A stretch of DNA of 64,000 nt from Beijerinckiaceae bacterium. GTDB lineage: Bacteria; Pseudomonadota; Alphaproteobacteria; Rhizobiales; Beijerinckiaceae. Location: assembly GCA_947453205.1 (NCBI GenBank), contig CANGFT010000005.1, forward strand, positions 1-64,000, in the 5' to 3' direction. The position numbers and the translations under genes are program-made. The notes beneath the pieces are model-generated. The model did no database searches, was not told the DNA's origin, and worked only from the letters and a program-made list of their open reading frames with translations. This document shows positions 24,878-33,707 of the stretch, one piece after another. The number at the start of each line of letters is the position of its first letter. Within the stretch, counting starts at the first letter, position 1.

Positions 24878-26410
24878 ATGGCTGATCCCGAAACCAGCTG
24901 GACCATCGACCTGCCAGACGAGGCCGCGACCATCGCGCTGGCGCCGCGCATCCAGCCCCTCGTCGGCCCCAACGCGCTCGTCACCCTCTCGGGCGACCTT
25001 GGCGCGGGCAAGACGACCTTCGCCCGCGCGCTGGTCCGCCTGCTGACGAAAGACCCGGCGCTTGAAGTCCCCAGCCCCACCTTCACCCTGATGCAGGTCT
25101 ATCCGACCGACGCCTTCCCCGTCGTCCATGCCGACCTCTACCGCATCACCGATCCCTCCGAACTTGCCGAACTCGGCTGGGAAGAGGCCGCCGAGGGCGC
25201 CTTGCTGATCGTCGAATGGGCCGAGAAGGCGGGGGAGCTGCCCCCCGACCGGCTCGACATCGACCTCGCCATGACCTCCGGACGCGACCCCGGAAGGCGC
25301 AGGGCAACGATCACCGGCCATGGCGTCTTCGCCGAGCGCGTCGCCCGCGCCCGCAACATCCAGACCCTGCTCGACGGCGCGGGCTGGGGCATGGCGCAGC
25401 GCGCCTTCATGCTTGGCGACGCCTCGGTGCGGGCCTATGAGCGGCTCACCAATCCAGACGGCGCCAGAGCCGTCCTGATGATCTCCCCGCCGCGTCCCGA
25501 TGGGCCGCCGGTGCGCAATGGCAAGCCCTATTCGGCCATAGCCAGGCTGGCCGAGGACATCCGCCCCTTCATCGCCGTCGACGAGGCGCTGCGCGCGCAG
25601 GATCTGTCGGCGCCCGCCATTCTGGCCTATGACGCCGAGGCGGGCCTAGCCGTGCTGGAGGATTTCGGCGCCGAGCCCGTGGTGGACGCCAACGGGCCCA
25701 TGCCCGAACGCTACGCCGAGGCCACCGCCGTGCTCGCCGCGCTGCATGGGCGGGAGCTGCCGACCGAACTGCCGCTCACGGGTGCGCCCGCCTATCGCGT
25801 GCCGCCCTATGACCTCGACGCGATGATGATCGAGATCGAGCTCGTGCTTGAATGGTATGCGCCCCATGTGGCGCGCATCCAGCTCAGCTCCAGCGCCCGC
25901 GCCGCCTTCATCAACCTGTGGCGCCCCCTGCTCCAGCAGATCTGCGCCGCGCCTGCGACCTGGGCGCTGCGCGACTATCATTCGCCGAACCTCATCTGGC
26001 TGCCCGAGCGCGAGGGCCTGCATCGGGTGGGCGTGATCGATTTTCAGGACTGCGTGATGGGCCATCCCGCCTATGACGTCGTCTCGCTCTTGCAGGACGC
26101 GCGGGTCACCGTCTCCGACGATCTCGAATTGAAGCTGCTGTCCCATTATGCGCGGCTGCGGCGCGCGCAGACGCCCGATTTCAACATGATGGATTTCGCC
26201 CGCGCCTATGCGGCGCTGGGCGCCCAGCGCGCCACGAAGATTCTGGGCATCTTCGCCCGCCTCGACCGCCGCGACGGCAAGCCGCACTATCTCGCCCATC
26301 TGCCGCGGGTGGAGCGCTATCTCGCCAAGGATCTCAACCATCCCGATCTCGCGCCCCTGCGGGCATGGTATGAAACCCACCTCCCACGCGCGCTGGCCGC
26401 GCAGACCTGA
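24878..26410 (+). CDS. tsaE: TsaE fused to an aminoglycoside-phosphotransferase-like kinase (AmgK type)
   Basis: This is a 510-residue fusion. Residues 1 to about 150 are TsaE, the ATPase of the tRNA t6A37 threonylcarbamoyl complex, with Walker A GDLGAGKTTFARAL and VPSPTFTLMQVY. Residues about 165-510 are an APH-fold kinase with DYHSPNL (catalytic Asp and Asn) and GVIDFQDCVMGHPAYDV (metal Asp). The kinase part resembles AmgK, which phosphorylates MurNAc/GlcNAc at the anomeric carbon, and the next gene is MurU-like. This fits the anabolic cell-wall recycling route. The fusion is known in Rhizobiales annotations. Confidence 0.9.
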   Translation: MADPETSWTIDLPDEAATIALAPRIQPLVGPNALVTLSGDLGAGKTTFARALVRLLTKDPALEVPSPTFTLMQVYPTDAFPVVHADLYRITDPSELAELGWEEAAEGALLIVEWAEKAGELPPDRLDIDLAMTSGRDPGRRRATITGHGVFAERVARARNIQTLLDGAGWGMAQRAFMLGDASVRAYERLTNPDGARAVLMISPPRPDGPPVRNGKPYSAIARLAEDIRPFIAVDEALRAQDLSAPAILAYDAEAGLAVLEDFGAEPVVDANGPMPERYAEATAVLAALHGRELPTELPLTGAPAYRVPPYDLDAMMIEIELVLEWYAPHVARIQLSSSARAAFINLWRPLLQQICAAPATWALRDYHSPNLIWLPEREGLHRVGVIDFQDCVMGHPAYDVVSLLQDARVTVSDDLELKLLSHYARLRRAQTPDFNMMDFARAYAALGAQRATKILGIFARLDRRDGKPHYLAHLPRVERYLAKDLNHPDLAPLRAWYETHLPRALAAQT

Positions 26411-26428
26411 TTCGCAAACGAGGGCCCC

Positions 26429-27157
26429 ATGACCGCCGGATCATCGCCCAAAAACGCCATGATCTTCGCAGCCGGCCTTGGCACGCGCATGCGCCCGATC
26501 ACGGACACGAAGCCCAAGCCCCTCGTCGAGGTGCGCGGCAAGGCCTTGCTGGACCATGTGCTCGACGCCTTCGGCGAGGCCGGGCTGCCTGACGCCGTGG
26601 TGAACGTCCATTATCTCGCGGACCAGATCGAGACCCATCTCAAGGACCGCAAGGCGCCGCGCATCCACATCTCGGACGAGCGCGGCAAGCTGCTCGATCA
26701 GGGCGGCGGCATCCGCAAGGCGCTGCCCCTTCTGGGCGATGACCCCTTCTTCGTCGCCAACACCGACGCTTTCTGGGTGGAGGGCCCGACCTCGAACCTT
26801 CGGCGCCTCGCGAAGGCCTGGGATCCCCAGCGCATGGACGCCCTGCTCCTCGTCGCGCCCACCGCCACCAGCATCGGCGTGGACTGGCCCGGCGACTTCC
26901 ACATGGATCAGGAAGGCCGCCTGACCAAACGCGGACAGAGCGAGGTCGCGGCCTTCGTCTATTCGGGCGTCGGCATTTTGAAGACCGAGCCCTTCGCCGA
27001 TGATCCGCGCGAGGTCTTCCGCCTCTCGCCCTTCCTTTTCGAGGCTGCGGAGAAGGGTCGGCTCTTCGGCGTGAGGCTCGAGGGCCTGTGGCTGCATGTG
27101 GGCACGCCGCAAGCCATCGGCGAGGCGGAAGACGCCATAGCCCGTTCGACGCTCTGA
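26429..27157 (+). CDS. Nucleotidyltransferase family protein (MurU-like)
   Basis: This 242-residue sugar-1-phosphate nucleotidyltransferase has the N-terminal motif MIFAAGLGTRMRPITD and TKPKPLVEV, then VVNVHYLADQIE and the NTDAFW metal site. After the AmgK-like kinase the logical role is MurU, N-acetylmuramate-1-phosphate uridylyltransferase, returning MurNAc to UDP-MurNAc. A mannose-1-phosphate guanylyltransferase is the main alternative. addB begins two bases after its stop, so the four genes from tsaE form one operon. Confidence 0.82.
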   Translation: MTAGSSPKNAMIFAAGLGTRMRPITDTKPKPLVEVRGKALLDHVLDAFGEAGLPDAVVNVHYLADQIETHLKDRKAPRIHISDERGKLLDQGGGIRKALPLLGDDPFFVANTDAFWVEGPTSNLRRLAKAWDPQRMDALLLVAPTATSIGVDWPGDFHMDQEGRLTKRGQSEVAAFVYSGVGILKTEPFADDPREVFRLSPFLFEAAEKGRLFGVRLEGLWLHVGTPQAIGEAEDAIARSTL

Positions 27158-27159
27158 CC

Positions 27160-30100
27160 ATGGCCTCCCGCGCCGCCGCTCCGCGCCTTTACTCGATCCC
27201 GCCGGGCGTCCCCTGGCTCGCCACATTCGCCAGGGCCTTTCTGGATGGCGGGATCGTGCCGGGCTTCGGCGCCCATGTGGGCCCGCTGCGCCTTTCGGGG
27301 GCGACCATCTTCGTGCCGACGCGGCGCGCGGCGCGGGCGCTGGCGGTGGAGTTTTCAAAGCTCACCGCCAAACCCGTGACCCTGCTGCCGCGCATCGTGC
27401 CGCTCGGCCAGATCGACGCCATCGAAACATCCCTCATGTTCGAGGAGGCGCGGACCTCCGCCTTGCCCGACGACCTGCCCAACGATCTGCCCGAAGCCAT
27501 CGGCGAGATGCAGCGGCGGCTCGATCTCGCCCGGCTGATCCTCGCCTTCGCCGCAGGCCTGCGCGCCGCCGAGCGCGCGGAGGGGGCGCCGCTCATCGCG
27601 CCAGGCCCCGCCCACGCCTTCCGCCTTGCGGGCGACCTTGCGGGCCTCATGGACGAAATGACCATCGAGGGCGTGGACTGGGGCAAGCTCGAAACCCTCG
27701 CGCCGCGCGAATTCGACCGCTACTGGGAGCTCACCCTCAAATTCCTGCGCATCGCCACGACCATCTGGCCCGACCATCTGCGGGATGTCGGCCGCATGGA
27801 CCGGGCGGAGCGGCAGGTGCGGCTGATCGACGGCGAAATCGCGCGCATCGCCGCGCGGGCGGACGAGCCCGTGGTCGCCATAGGCTCGACCGGAACCAAC
27901 AAATCCACCGCCCGCCTGCTGGCCGCCCTCGCCCGCGCGCCCATGGGCGCGGTCGTGCTGCCGGGGCTCGACACATGGCTGGATGAGAAGACATGGGCGA
28001 TGATCCCCGGCGATCCCGCGGGGCGCGTCGAGGCCAATGCGGGCCATCCCCAGATGATGCTGAACAAGCTGCTGGAGACCATCGGCGCGACGCGCGCGGA
28101 TGTGGTGGAGATCGGCCAGCCCGACGCCGCGCTGCAGGCGCGCCGCAACCTCGTGAGCGAGGCCCTGCGGCCCGCCGACACGACCGACGCCTGGCGCAGC
28201 TTTCCCGAGCGGATGAATGGCGGCGCCGTGGCGCTGGCGCTGGAGGAGATCACCCTCGTGGAGGCCGCCGACGACCGCGAGGAGGCTCTCGCCATCGCGC
28301 TCCTGATGCGCGAGGCGCTGGAGACGGAGGCCAAGACCTGCTCGCTCATCACCCCCGACAGGGCGCTGGCGGCGCGGGTGCGCTGCGAACTCGCGCGCTG
28401 GGACATTCATGTGGACGATTCAGGCGGCGAGCGGCTGGGGACGACCCCCGAGGGAGCGCTGGCCGACCTGCTGCTCGCCTGCGCCCTCGAACCGCAGCCC
28501 TCCATCGCCCTGCTCGCCCTGCTGACCCATCCGCTGTTCCGGATCGGACGCGAGGCCCGCGACATCGAACGGCTGGGGCGGCTGATCGACGTCAGCCTGC
28601 TGCGCATGGTCCTGCCGGACGAGGCGAGCATCGCCGAACTCATGACAGCCGCGCAGAAGGCGGCCAGCGGGCGCGACAGCCACCCGGCCGCGCAGCGCAT
28701 CGGGGATGAGGACTGGCGCGCCATCGAGGCGCTGCTGGGCGACATCGAGGCGCTGCTCGCGCCCCTGCGCGGGATCGGCGCGGGCCAGCCGCTCTCGGCC
28801 TATGCGAAGGCCCATCTGGGCGCCTTGCAAGGCGCGCTGAACGGCGCCGAAGGCCTCACGCCGGCCATCGAGACCCTGCAGGAATTGCTCGATGAGCTCT
28901 CAGGCGCAGGCGAGCGCTTGCCGGTCGATCTCGAAAGCTATGGCCTGCTCTTCAAGGACATCGGCGCGGAGCTCGCCGTGCGCGGGCCGACGCAGTCGCA
29001 TCCAAGGCTCAAGATTCTTGGCCTTCTGGAAGCCCGCCTCATGCCCTGCGATCTCGCCCTGCTGGGCGGGCTCGATGAAACCGTCTGGCCGCCGCAATCG
29101 AGCGCCGACGCCTTTCTCAACCGGCCCATGCGCGCGGAGCTTGGCCTGTCCTCGCCCGAGCGGCGCATCGGCCAGACCGCCCATGACTTCGCGCAGGCCA
29201 TGGGCGCGCGCGAGATCGTCATCACCCGCGCGCAAAAGCGCGGCGGCTCGCCCACGGTGCCCTCGCGCTTCCTGCAACGGCTGGCGGCGCTGGCGGGCGA
29301 TGTGCAATGGAGCCAGTGCAAGGCGCGGGGCGAACGCGCTCTGGCGCTGGCGCGGCTCATCGACGGCGACGAGGCGGAAGGCGCGCGCGCGCGGCGCCCG
29401 GCGCCCCGGCCGAAGCTGGAGCTGCGTCCCACCTCCCTCAGCGTGACGCGCATCGAGACCCTGCGGCGCGATCCCTATTCGATCTATGCCGAACGCATCC
29501 TGAAGCTGAAGCCGCTGGAGCCCATCGGCGCGGAGGCGGGCGCGCGCGAATCCGGCATCCTGCTGCATGATGTGCTCTCGCGCTTCGTGATCGACCACCC
29601 CAAGGGGCGGCTGGCGCCGGGCGCGGAGGCGGAGCTTGTGGAGCGCGCGCGCACGGCCTTCAGCGACCTCATGCGCAACGCCGCCTTCCGCGCCTTCACC
29701 TGGCCGCGCCACGCCTTCGCCATGACGCGGTTCATCGACTGGGAGAACGGCCGCCGCGACGACATCGCGGACATCGACACCGAACAATACGGGCGCCTGC
29801 CCCTCACCCTCGCCGACGGCTCGATCTTCACGCTCACCGGCGTCGCCGACCGCATCGAACATCGCAAGGACGGCGGGCTGATCGTGGTCGACTACAAGAG
29901 CGGGCGCGTGCCCTCGCCCAAGGAGATCAAGGCGGGCTTCTCGCCGCAGCTGACCCTTGAAGCCGCCATGATCGCGCGCGGCGCCTTCGAGAAGGTGCGC
30001 GCGCAAGAGGCGACCGCCGCGCTCTATGTGAAGATCGGCGGCGCGAAGGGCGTCGAGGAGAAGGAGGTCAAAAGCGAGAAGGACCAGTCCTTCGACGAGC

Positions 30101-30267
30101 TCGTGCAGGACCAGTTCGAGGAACTGCACAAGCTGCTTTCGCAGTTCCGCGACGAGGCGACGCCCTATGTGCCCCGGCCCTTTCCCCAGTTCACCAACGC
30201 CTATGGCGCCTATGACCATCTCGCGCGCCTGCGCGAATGGTCGGCGGGCGGCGAAGGGGGGGAATGA
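27160..30267 (+). CDS. addB: Double-strand break repair protein AddB
   Basis: This 1035-residue subunit of the AddAB helicase-nuclease processes double-strand ends for RecA. It begins RLYSIPPGVPWLATFARAFLDGG. The degenerate helicase region includes FVPTRRAARALA. The C-terminal PD-(D/E)XK nuclease domain includes ESGILLHDVLSRFV and the motif LIVVDYKSGRVP near residue 910. The start at 27160 lies two bases after the upstream stop, giving the usual length. It overlaps addA by four bases (ATGA). Confidence 0.92.
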   Translation: MASRAAAPRLYSIPPGVPWLATFARAFLDGGIVPGFGAHVGPLRLSGATIFVPTRRAARALAVEFSKLTAKPVTLLPRIVPLGQIDAIETSLMFEEARTSALPDDLPNDLPEAIGEMQRRLDLARLILAFAAGLRAAERAEGAPLIAPGPAHAFRLAGDLAGLMDEMTIEGVDWGKLETLAPREFDRYWELTLKFLRIATTIWPDHLRDVGRMDRAERQVRLIDGEIARIAARADEPVVAIGSTGTNKSTARLLAALARAPMGAVVLPGLDTWLDEKTWAMIPGDPAGRVEANAGHPQMMLNKLLETIGATRADVVEIGQPDAALQARRNLVSEALRPADTTDAWRSFPERMNGGAVALALEEITLVEAADDREEALAIALLMREALETEAKTCSLITPDRALAARVRCELARWDIHVDDSGGERLGTTPEGALADLLLACALEPQPSIALLALLTHPLFRIGREARDIERLGRLIDVSLLRMVLPDEASIAELMTAAQKAASGRDSHPAAQRIGDEDWRAIEALLGDIEALLAPLRGIGAGQPLSAYAKAHLGALQGALNGAEGLTPAIETLQELLDELSGAGERLPVDLESYGLLFKDIGAELAVRGPTQSHPRLKILGLLEARLMPCDLALLGGLDETVWPPQSSADAFLNRPMRAELGLSSPERRIGQTAHDFAQAMGAREIVITRAQKRGGSPTVPSRFLQRLAALAGDVQWSQCKARGERALALARLIDGDEAEGARARRPAPRPKLELRPTSLSVTRIETLRRDPYSIYAERILKLKPLEPIGAEAGARESGILLHDVLSRFVIDHPKGRLAPGAEAELVERARTAFSDLMRNAAFRAFTWPRHAFAMTRFIDWENGRRDDIADIDTEQYGRLPLTLADGSIFTLTGVADRIEHRKDGGLIVVDYKSGRVPSPKEIKAGFSPQLTLEAAMIARGAFEKVRAQEATAALYVKIGGAKGVEEKEVKSEKDQSFDELVQDQFEELHKLLSQFRDEATPYVPRPFPQFTNAYGAYDHLARLREWSAGGEGGE

Positions 30268-33200
30268 TGGCCCTGCGTCACGCCATACCCGCCGCCACCC
30301 TCGCCGCCCAGACGCGCGCGGCGGACCCGGCGACCACCGCATGGGTCTCGGCCAATGCGGGCTCGGGCAAGACCCATGTGCTGACCCAGCGCGTCATTCG
30401 TCTTTTGCTCGCGGGCACGCCGCCCTCAAAAATCCTCTGTCTCACCTTCACCAAGGCTGCGGCGGCCAATATGTCGCTGCGCGTCTTCGACACGCTGTCG
30501 AAATGGACCGTGCTGGACGACGCCGCCCTTGAAGCCGAAATCCGCAGGACGGGCGCGCCCTTCGCGCCGGCGGATCTCGCCTTCGCAAGGCGGCTTTTCG
30601 CGCGCACGGTGGAGACGCCCGGGGGGCTCAAGATCCAGACCATCCACGCCTTCTGCGAGCGGCTGCTGCATCTCTTTCCATTCGAAGCGAATGTCGCCTC
30701 GCATTTCCGCGTGATCGAAGATGTCGAACAGGCGGAGCTTCTGGCGCAGGCGCGCGACAGGGCCTTAGCCCAGGCGCTTGACGATGAAGAGGGCGCGCTT
30801 GGGGCTGCGCTGCGCCTCATCAGCGGCCAGACGAGCGCTGCCGATTTCGATGAATTGCTGAAAGCCGTGCTGGGCAAGCGCGACAAGCTCATGCGCGGGA
30901 TCGAGGCGGCAGGCGACCTCACGCGCTATGAGGCCGCGCTGCGCCGCACGCTTGGCGTCGAGACCAACCGCAGTGGGGCGGAGCTGGAAGACGACATCGT
31001 CCATGCAGGCCTGCCGCCCGACCGCTGGCTCGACTATGCGGCGCGGCTGGATCGCGGTTCCCCAAAAGATAAAGAGGCTGCGGGGCGTTTTCGCGCTGCG
31101 GCGCAGGCCACGGGCGAGGCGAAGCGCATTGCTTATCAGCAGGTCTTTCTCAGCAAGGACAAACTGGAGCCGCGCGCCAAGCTCACCACGGCGGCGCTCG
31201 ACAAGATCGACCCCGGCCTCAAGGACGAACTGACGCAGGAGCTCAACCGCATCTGCGCCCTGCGCGCGCAGGTCAACAGCGTGCGATGCCTTGAGCGTTC
31301 CGCCGCGCTGGCGCGCATCGGGGCGCACATCCTCAAGAGCTATTCCGCCTTGAAGAACGCGCGCGCGCTGCTTGATTTCGACGATCTCATCGAGACCACG
31401 CGCAGCCTGCTGCGAAACGCCGCGCCAAGCTGGGTGCTCTTCAAACTCGATTCCGGCATCGACCATATTCTCGTCGACGAGGCGCAGGACACATCGCCCG
31501 GCCAATGGGACATCCTGCGCGCGCTGGCGGAGGAATTCATGGCGGGCGAGGGACAGCGCGGGCTCACACGCACCTTCTTCGCCGTGGGCGACGAGAAGCA
31601 GTCCATCTATTCCTTTCAGGGCGCGCAGCCCCGCCAATTCGACGAAATGCGCCGCCACTTTGAATCGCGCGCGCGCGCCGCAAGCCTCGATTTCGCCAGC
31701 GTGCCGCTGCAGCTCTCCTTTCGCTCCGCGCCGGGGATTCTGGCCTGCGTCGACGCCGTCTTCGCCGACGCAGGCAATCGACGCGGGCTCGTCTATGGCG
31801 ATGATGTGAACACCGAACATCTCGCGCTGAAGCACGACCAGCCAAGCGTCGTCGAGATCTGGCCGCTGGTTGGCGCGCGCGACACGGTGCAGGAGCGCGA
31901 CTGGCGCCTGCCGGTCGACCTGCAGGACGAGCACGATCCGCCAGCCATTCTGGCGCGGCGCATCGCCACGATGATCGCAAGCTGGCTCGCGGCGGATTCT
32001 GCCGAGCGGGTCTGCGATGAGAATGGCCTCGGGCGCCAGATCCGCGCAGGCGATGTGCTGATCCTCGTGCGCCGCCGCAACGCTTTCTTCGAGGCGGTGA
32101 TCCGCGCCTTGAAGGAGAAGGGCGTGCCTGTGGCGGGCGCCGACCGTCTGCAGCTTCTCGAAAACATCGCGGTGATGGACCTCGTTGCGGCGGGGCGCGC
32201 GGCGCTTCTGCCGCAGGACGATCTGGCGCTGGCCTGCGTGCTGAAGTCGCCGCTCATCGGCCTCACCGACGACGATCTCATGGCCATCGCGCCCGAACGC
32301 AAGGCGGGACTTTATGAAGCCCTCGCCGCGTCCGGCGATAAAGCGCACGAGCAAGCCTTCGCGAGAATCGAGGGCTGGCGCGCGCGCGCCCGTGCGGAAA
32401 GTCCGTTTCGATTCTATGCGCATCTGCTGGGGGCGGAGGGCGGACGGCGACGCATCCAGCAGAGGCTGGGGCCGGAATCGCGCGACGCCATGGACGAATT
32501 CGTCAAGCTCGCCCTCGACCACGAACAGCGCGAAACGCCGTCCCTGCAAGCCTTTCTGCATGAGCTGCAGGACATCAGCATCAAGCGCGACATGGAGGCG
32601 GCGGGTCAATGCGTGCGCGTGCTCACGGTCCACGCGGCGAAGGGGCTCGAAGGCAAGATCGTGCTGTTGCCGGACACATGCTCGACGCCGGGCTCGCGCT
32701 TCGATCCGAAGATTTTCGAGCTTGGCGACGACCACGCGCCGCTGCTCGCCTGGAGCCCGCGTTCCGGCGCCGACTGCGGGCCGATCGCCATAGAGCGCGC
32801 CCGCGCCCGCGGCGATGGCGCAGAAGAATATCGGCGCCTGCTTTATGTGGCGCTGACGCGCGCGGAGGAGCGTCTCTACATCATGGGCTTTCATGGCGCG
32901 AAGGGGCCAGAGGCCGATTGCTGGTACGAGATGGTCAAGAGGACCATGCAGGGCCGCATGGAGGACGCTCCCGCCTTCTGGGACCGCGAGGGCGAGACCG
33001 TTTTGCGCTGCGTCGACGGCGCGCCCCTTGGCGAGGCTGCGGCGGCGCAGACAGCGCCCAGGCCTGCGATGGAAAGACCGCTCTGGCTTGATCGTCCCGC
33101 CCCTGCCGAGCCGCTCGCGACCCAACCCCTGCGGCCCTCCTCCGCGCTGGCGGCGGCGGACCAGACGCCCCTGTCCCAGGCGGCCCAGACCCTGCGCGCC

Positions 33201-33707
33201 CATGCGATGCAGGCGGGGCGCATGGTGCATGAATTGCTGCAGCACCTCGCCGACCTCGCCCCCGACCAACGCGCTGGCGCGGCGCAGACCTATGTGACGC
33301 GGCGCGGATCAGGCCTGCCGGCCGAGACGCGCGGACATGTCCTCGATCAGGCGCTCGGCGTGATCGGCGACCCCCGTCTGGCGGCCCTTTTCGGCCCCGG
33401 CTCGCGGGCGGAAGTCTCGCTTGCGGGCGCCATCACGGTGAACGGGCGCGCGCGCGACATCGTCGGCCAGATCGACCGTCTCGCGGAGACGCCGACGCAG
33501 ATCATCATCGCCGATTTCAAGACAGGCGCGCCGCCGAAAGGCGAGATGCCCGCAAGCTACGCCTTGCAGCTCGCGCTCTACCGGGCGGCGGTTCAGGCGC
33601 TTTATCCGGGTCGCGAGATCGCCGCCTTTCTGATCTGGACGGAAGGACCGCGCATCGAGGCGCTCAGCGACGACATGGTGAAACAAGCCTTCGCGACGCT
33701 GCGCTGA
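30264..33707 (+). CDS. addA: Double-strand break repair helicase AddA
   Basis: This is a 1147-residue UvrD-family helicase and nuclease. Helicase motif I is ANAGSGKTHVLTQR (about 25-40), motif Ia is LCLTFTKAAAANM, motif II is HILVDEAQDTSPGQWDI, and motif III/IV includes FFAVGDEKQSIYSFQGA. VLTVHAAKGLEGKIVLLPD and YVALTRAEERLY are motifs V and VI. The C-terminal nuclease has QIIIADFKTGAPP. The start is ATG at 30264 or 30267; the first overlaps the addB stop. It ends flush against polA on the other strand with no gap. Confidence 0.94.
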   Translation: MMALRHAIPAATLAAQTRAADPATTAWVSANAGSGKTHVLTQRVIRLLLAGTPPSKILCLTFTKAAAANMSLRVFDTLSKWTVLDDAALEAEIRRTGAPFAPADLAFARRLFARTVETPGGLKIQTIHAFCERLLHLFPFEANVASHFRVIEDVEQAELLAQARDRALAQALDDEEGALGAALRLISGQTSAADFDELLKAVLGKRDKLMRGIEAAGDLTRYEAALRRTLGVETNRSGAELEDDIVHAGLPPDRWLDYAARLDRGSPKDKEAAGRFRAAAQATGEAKRIAYQQVFLSKDKLEPRAKLTTAALDKIDPGLKDELTQELNRICALRAQVNSVRCLERSAALARIGAHILKSYSALKNARALLDFDDLIETTRSLLRNAAPSWVLFKLDSGIDHILVDEAQDTSPGQWDILRALAEEFMAGEGQRGLTRTFFAVGDEKQSIYSFQGAQPRQFDEMRRHFESRARAASLDFASVPLQLSFRSAPGILACVDAVFADAGNRRGLVYGDDVNTEHLALKHDQPSVVEIWPLVGARDTVQERDWRLPVDLQDEHDPPAILARRIATMIASWLAADSAERVCDENGLGRQIRAGDVLILVRRRNAFFEAVIRALKEKGVPVAGADRLQLLENIAVMDLVAAGRAALLPQDDLALACVLKSPLIGLTDDDLMAIAPERKAGLYEALAASGDKAHEQAFARIEGWRARARAESPFRFYAHLLGAEGGRRRIQQRLGPESRDAMDEFVKLALDHEQRETPSLQAFLHELQDISIKRDMEAAGQCVRVLTVHAAKGLEGKIVLLPDTCSTPGSRFDPKIFELGDDHAPLLAWSPRSGADCGPIAIERARARGDGAEEYRRLLYVALTRAEERLYIMGFHGAKGPEADCWYEMVKRTMQGRMEDAPAFWDREGETVLRCVDGAPLGEAAAAQTAPRPAMERPLWLDRPAPAEPLATQPLRPSSALAAADQTPLSQAAQTLRAHAMQAGRMVHELLQHLADLAPDQRAGAAQTYVTRRGSGLPAETRGHVLDQALGVIGDPRLAALFGPGSRAEVSLAGAITVNGRARDIVGQIDRLAETPTQIIIADFKTGAPPKGEMPASYALQLALYRAAVQALYPGREIAAFLIWTEGPRIEALSDDMVKQAFATLR

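Noticed and set aside
22712-25321. An 869-residue minus-strand frame opposite divL and tsaE
   Set aside because: Shadow of well-supported genes on the plus strand; it has no recognisable domain.
30765-33269. An 834-residue minus-strand frame opposite addA
   Set aside because: Antisense to an intact helicase with all motifs; composition typical of a GC-rich shadow.
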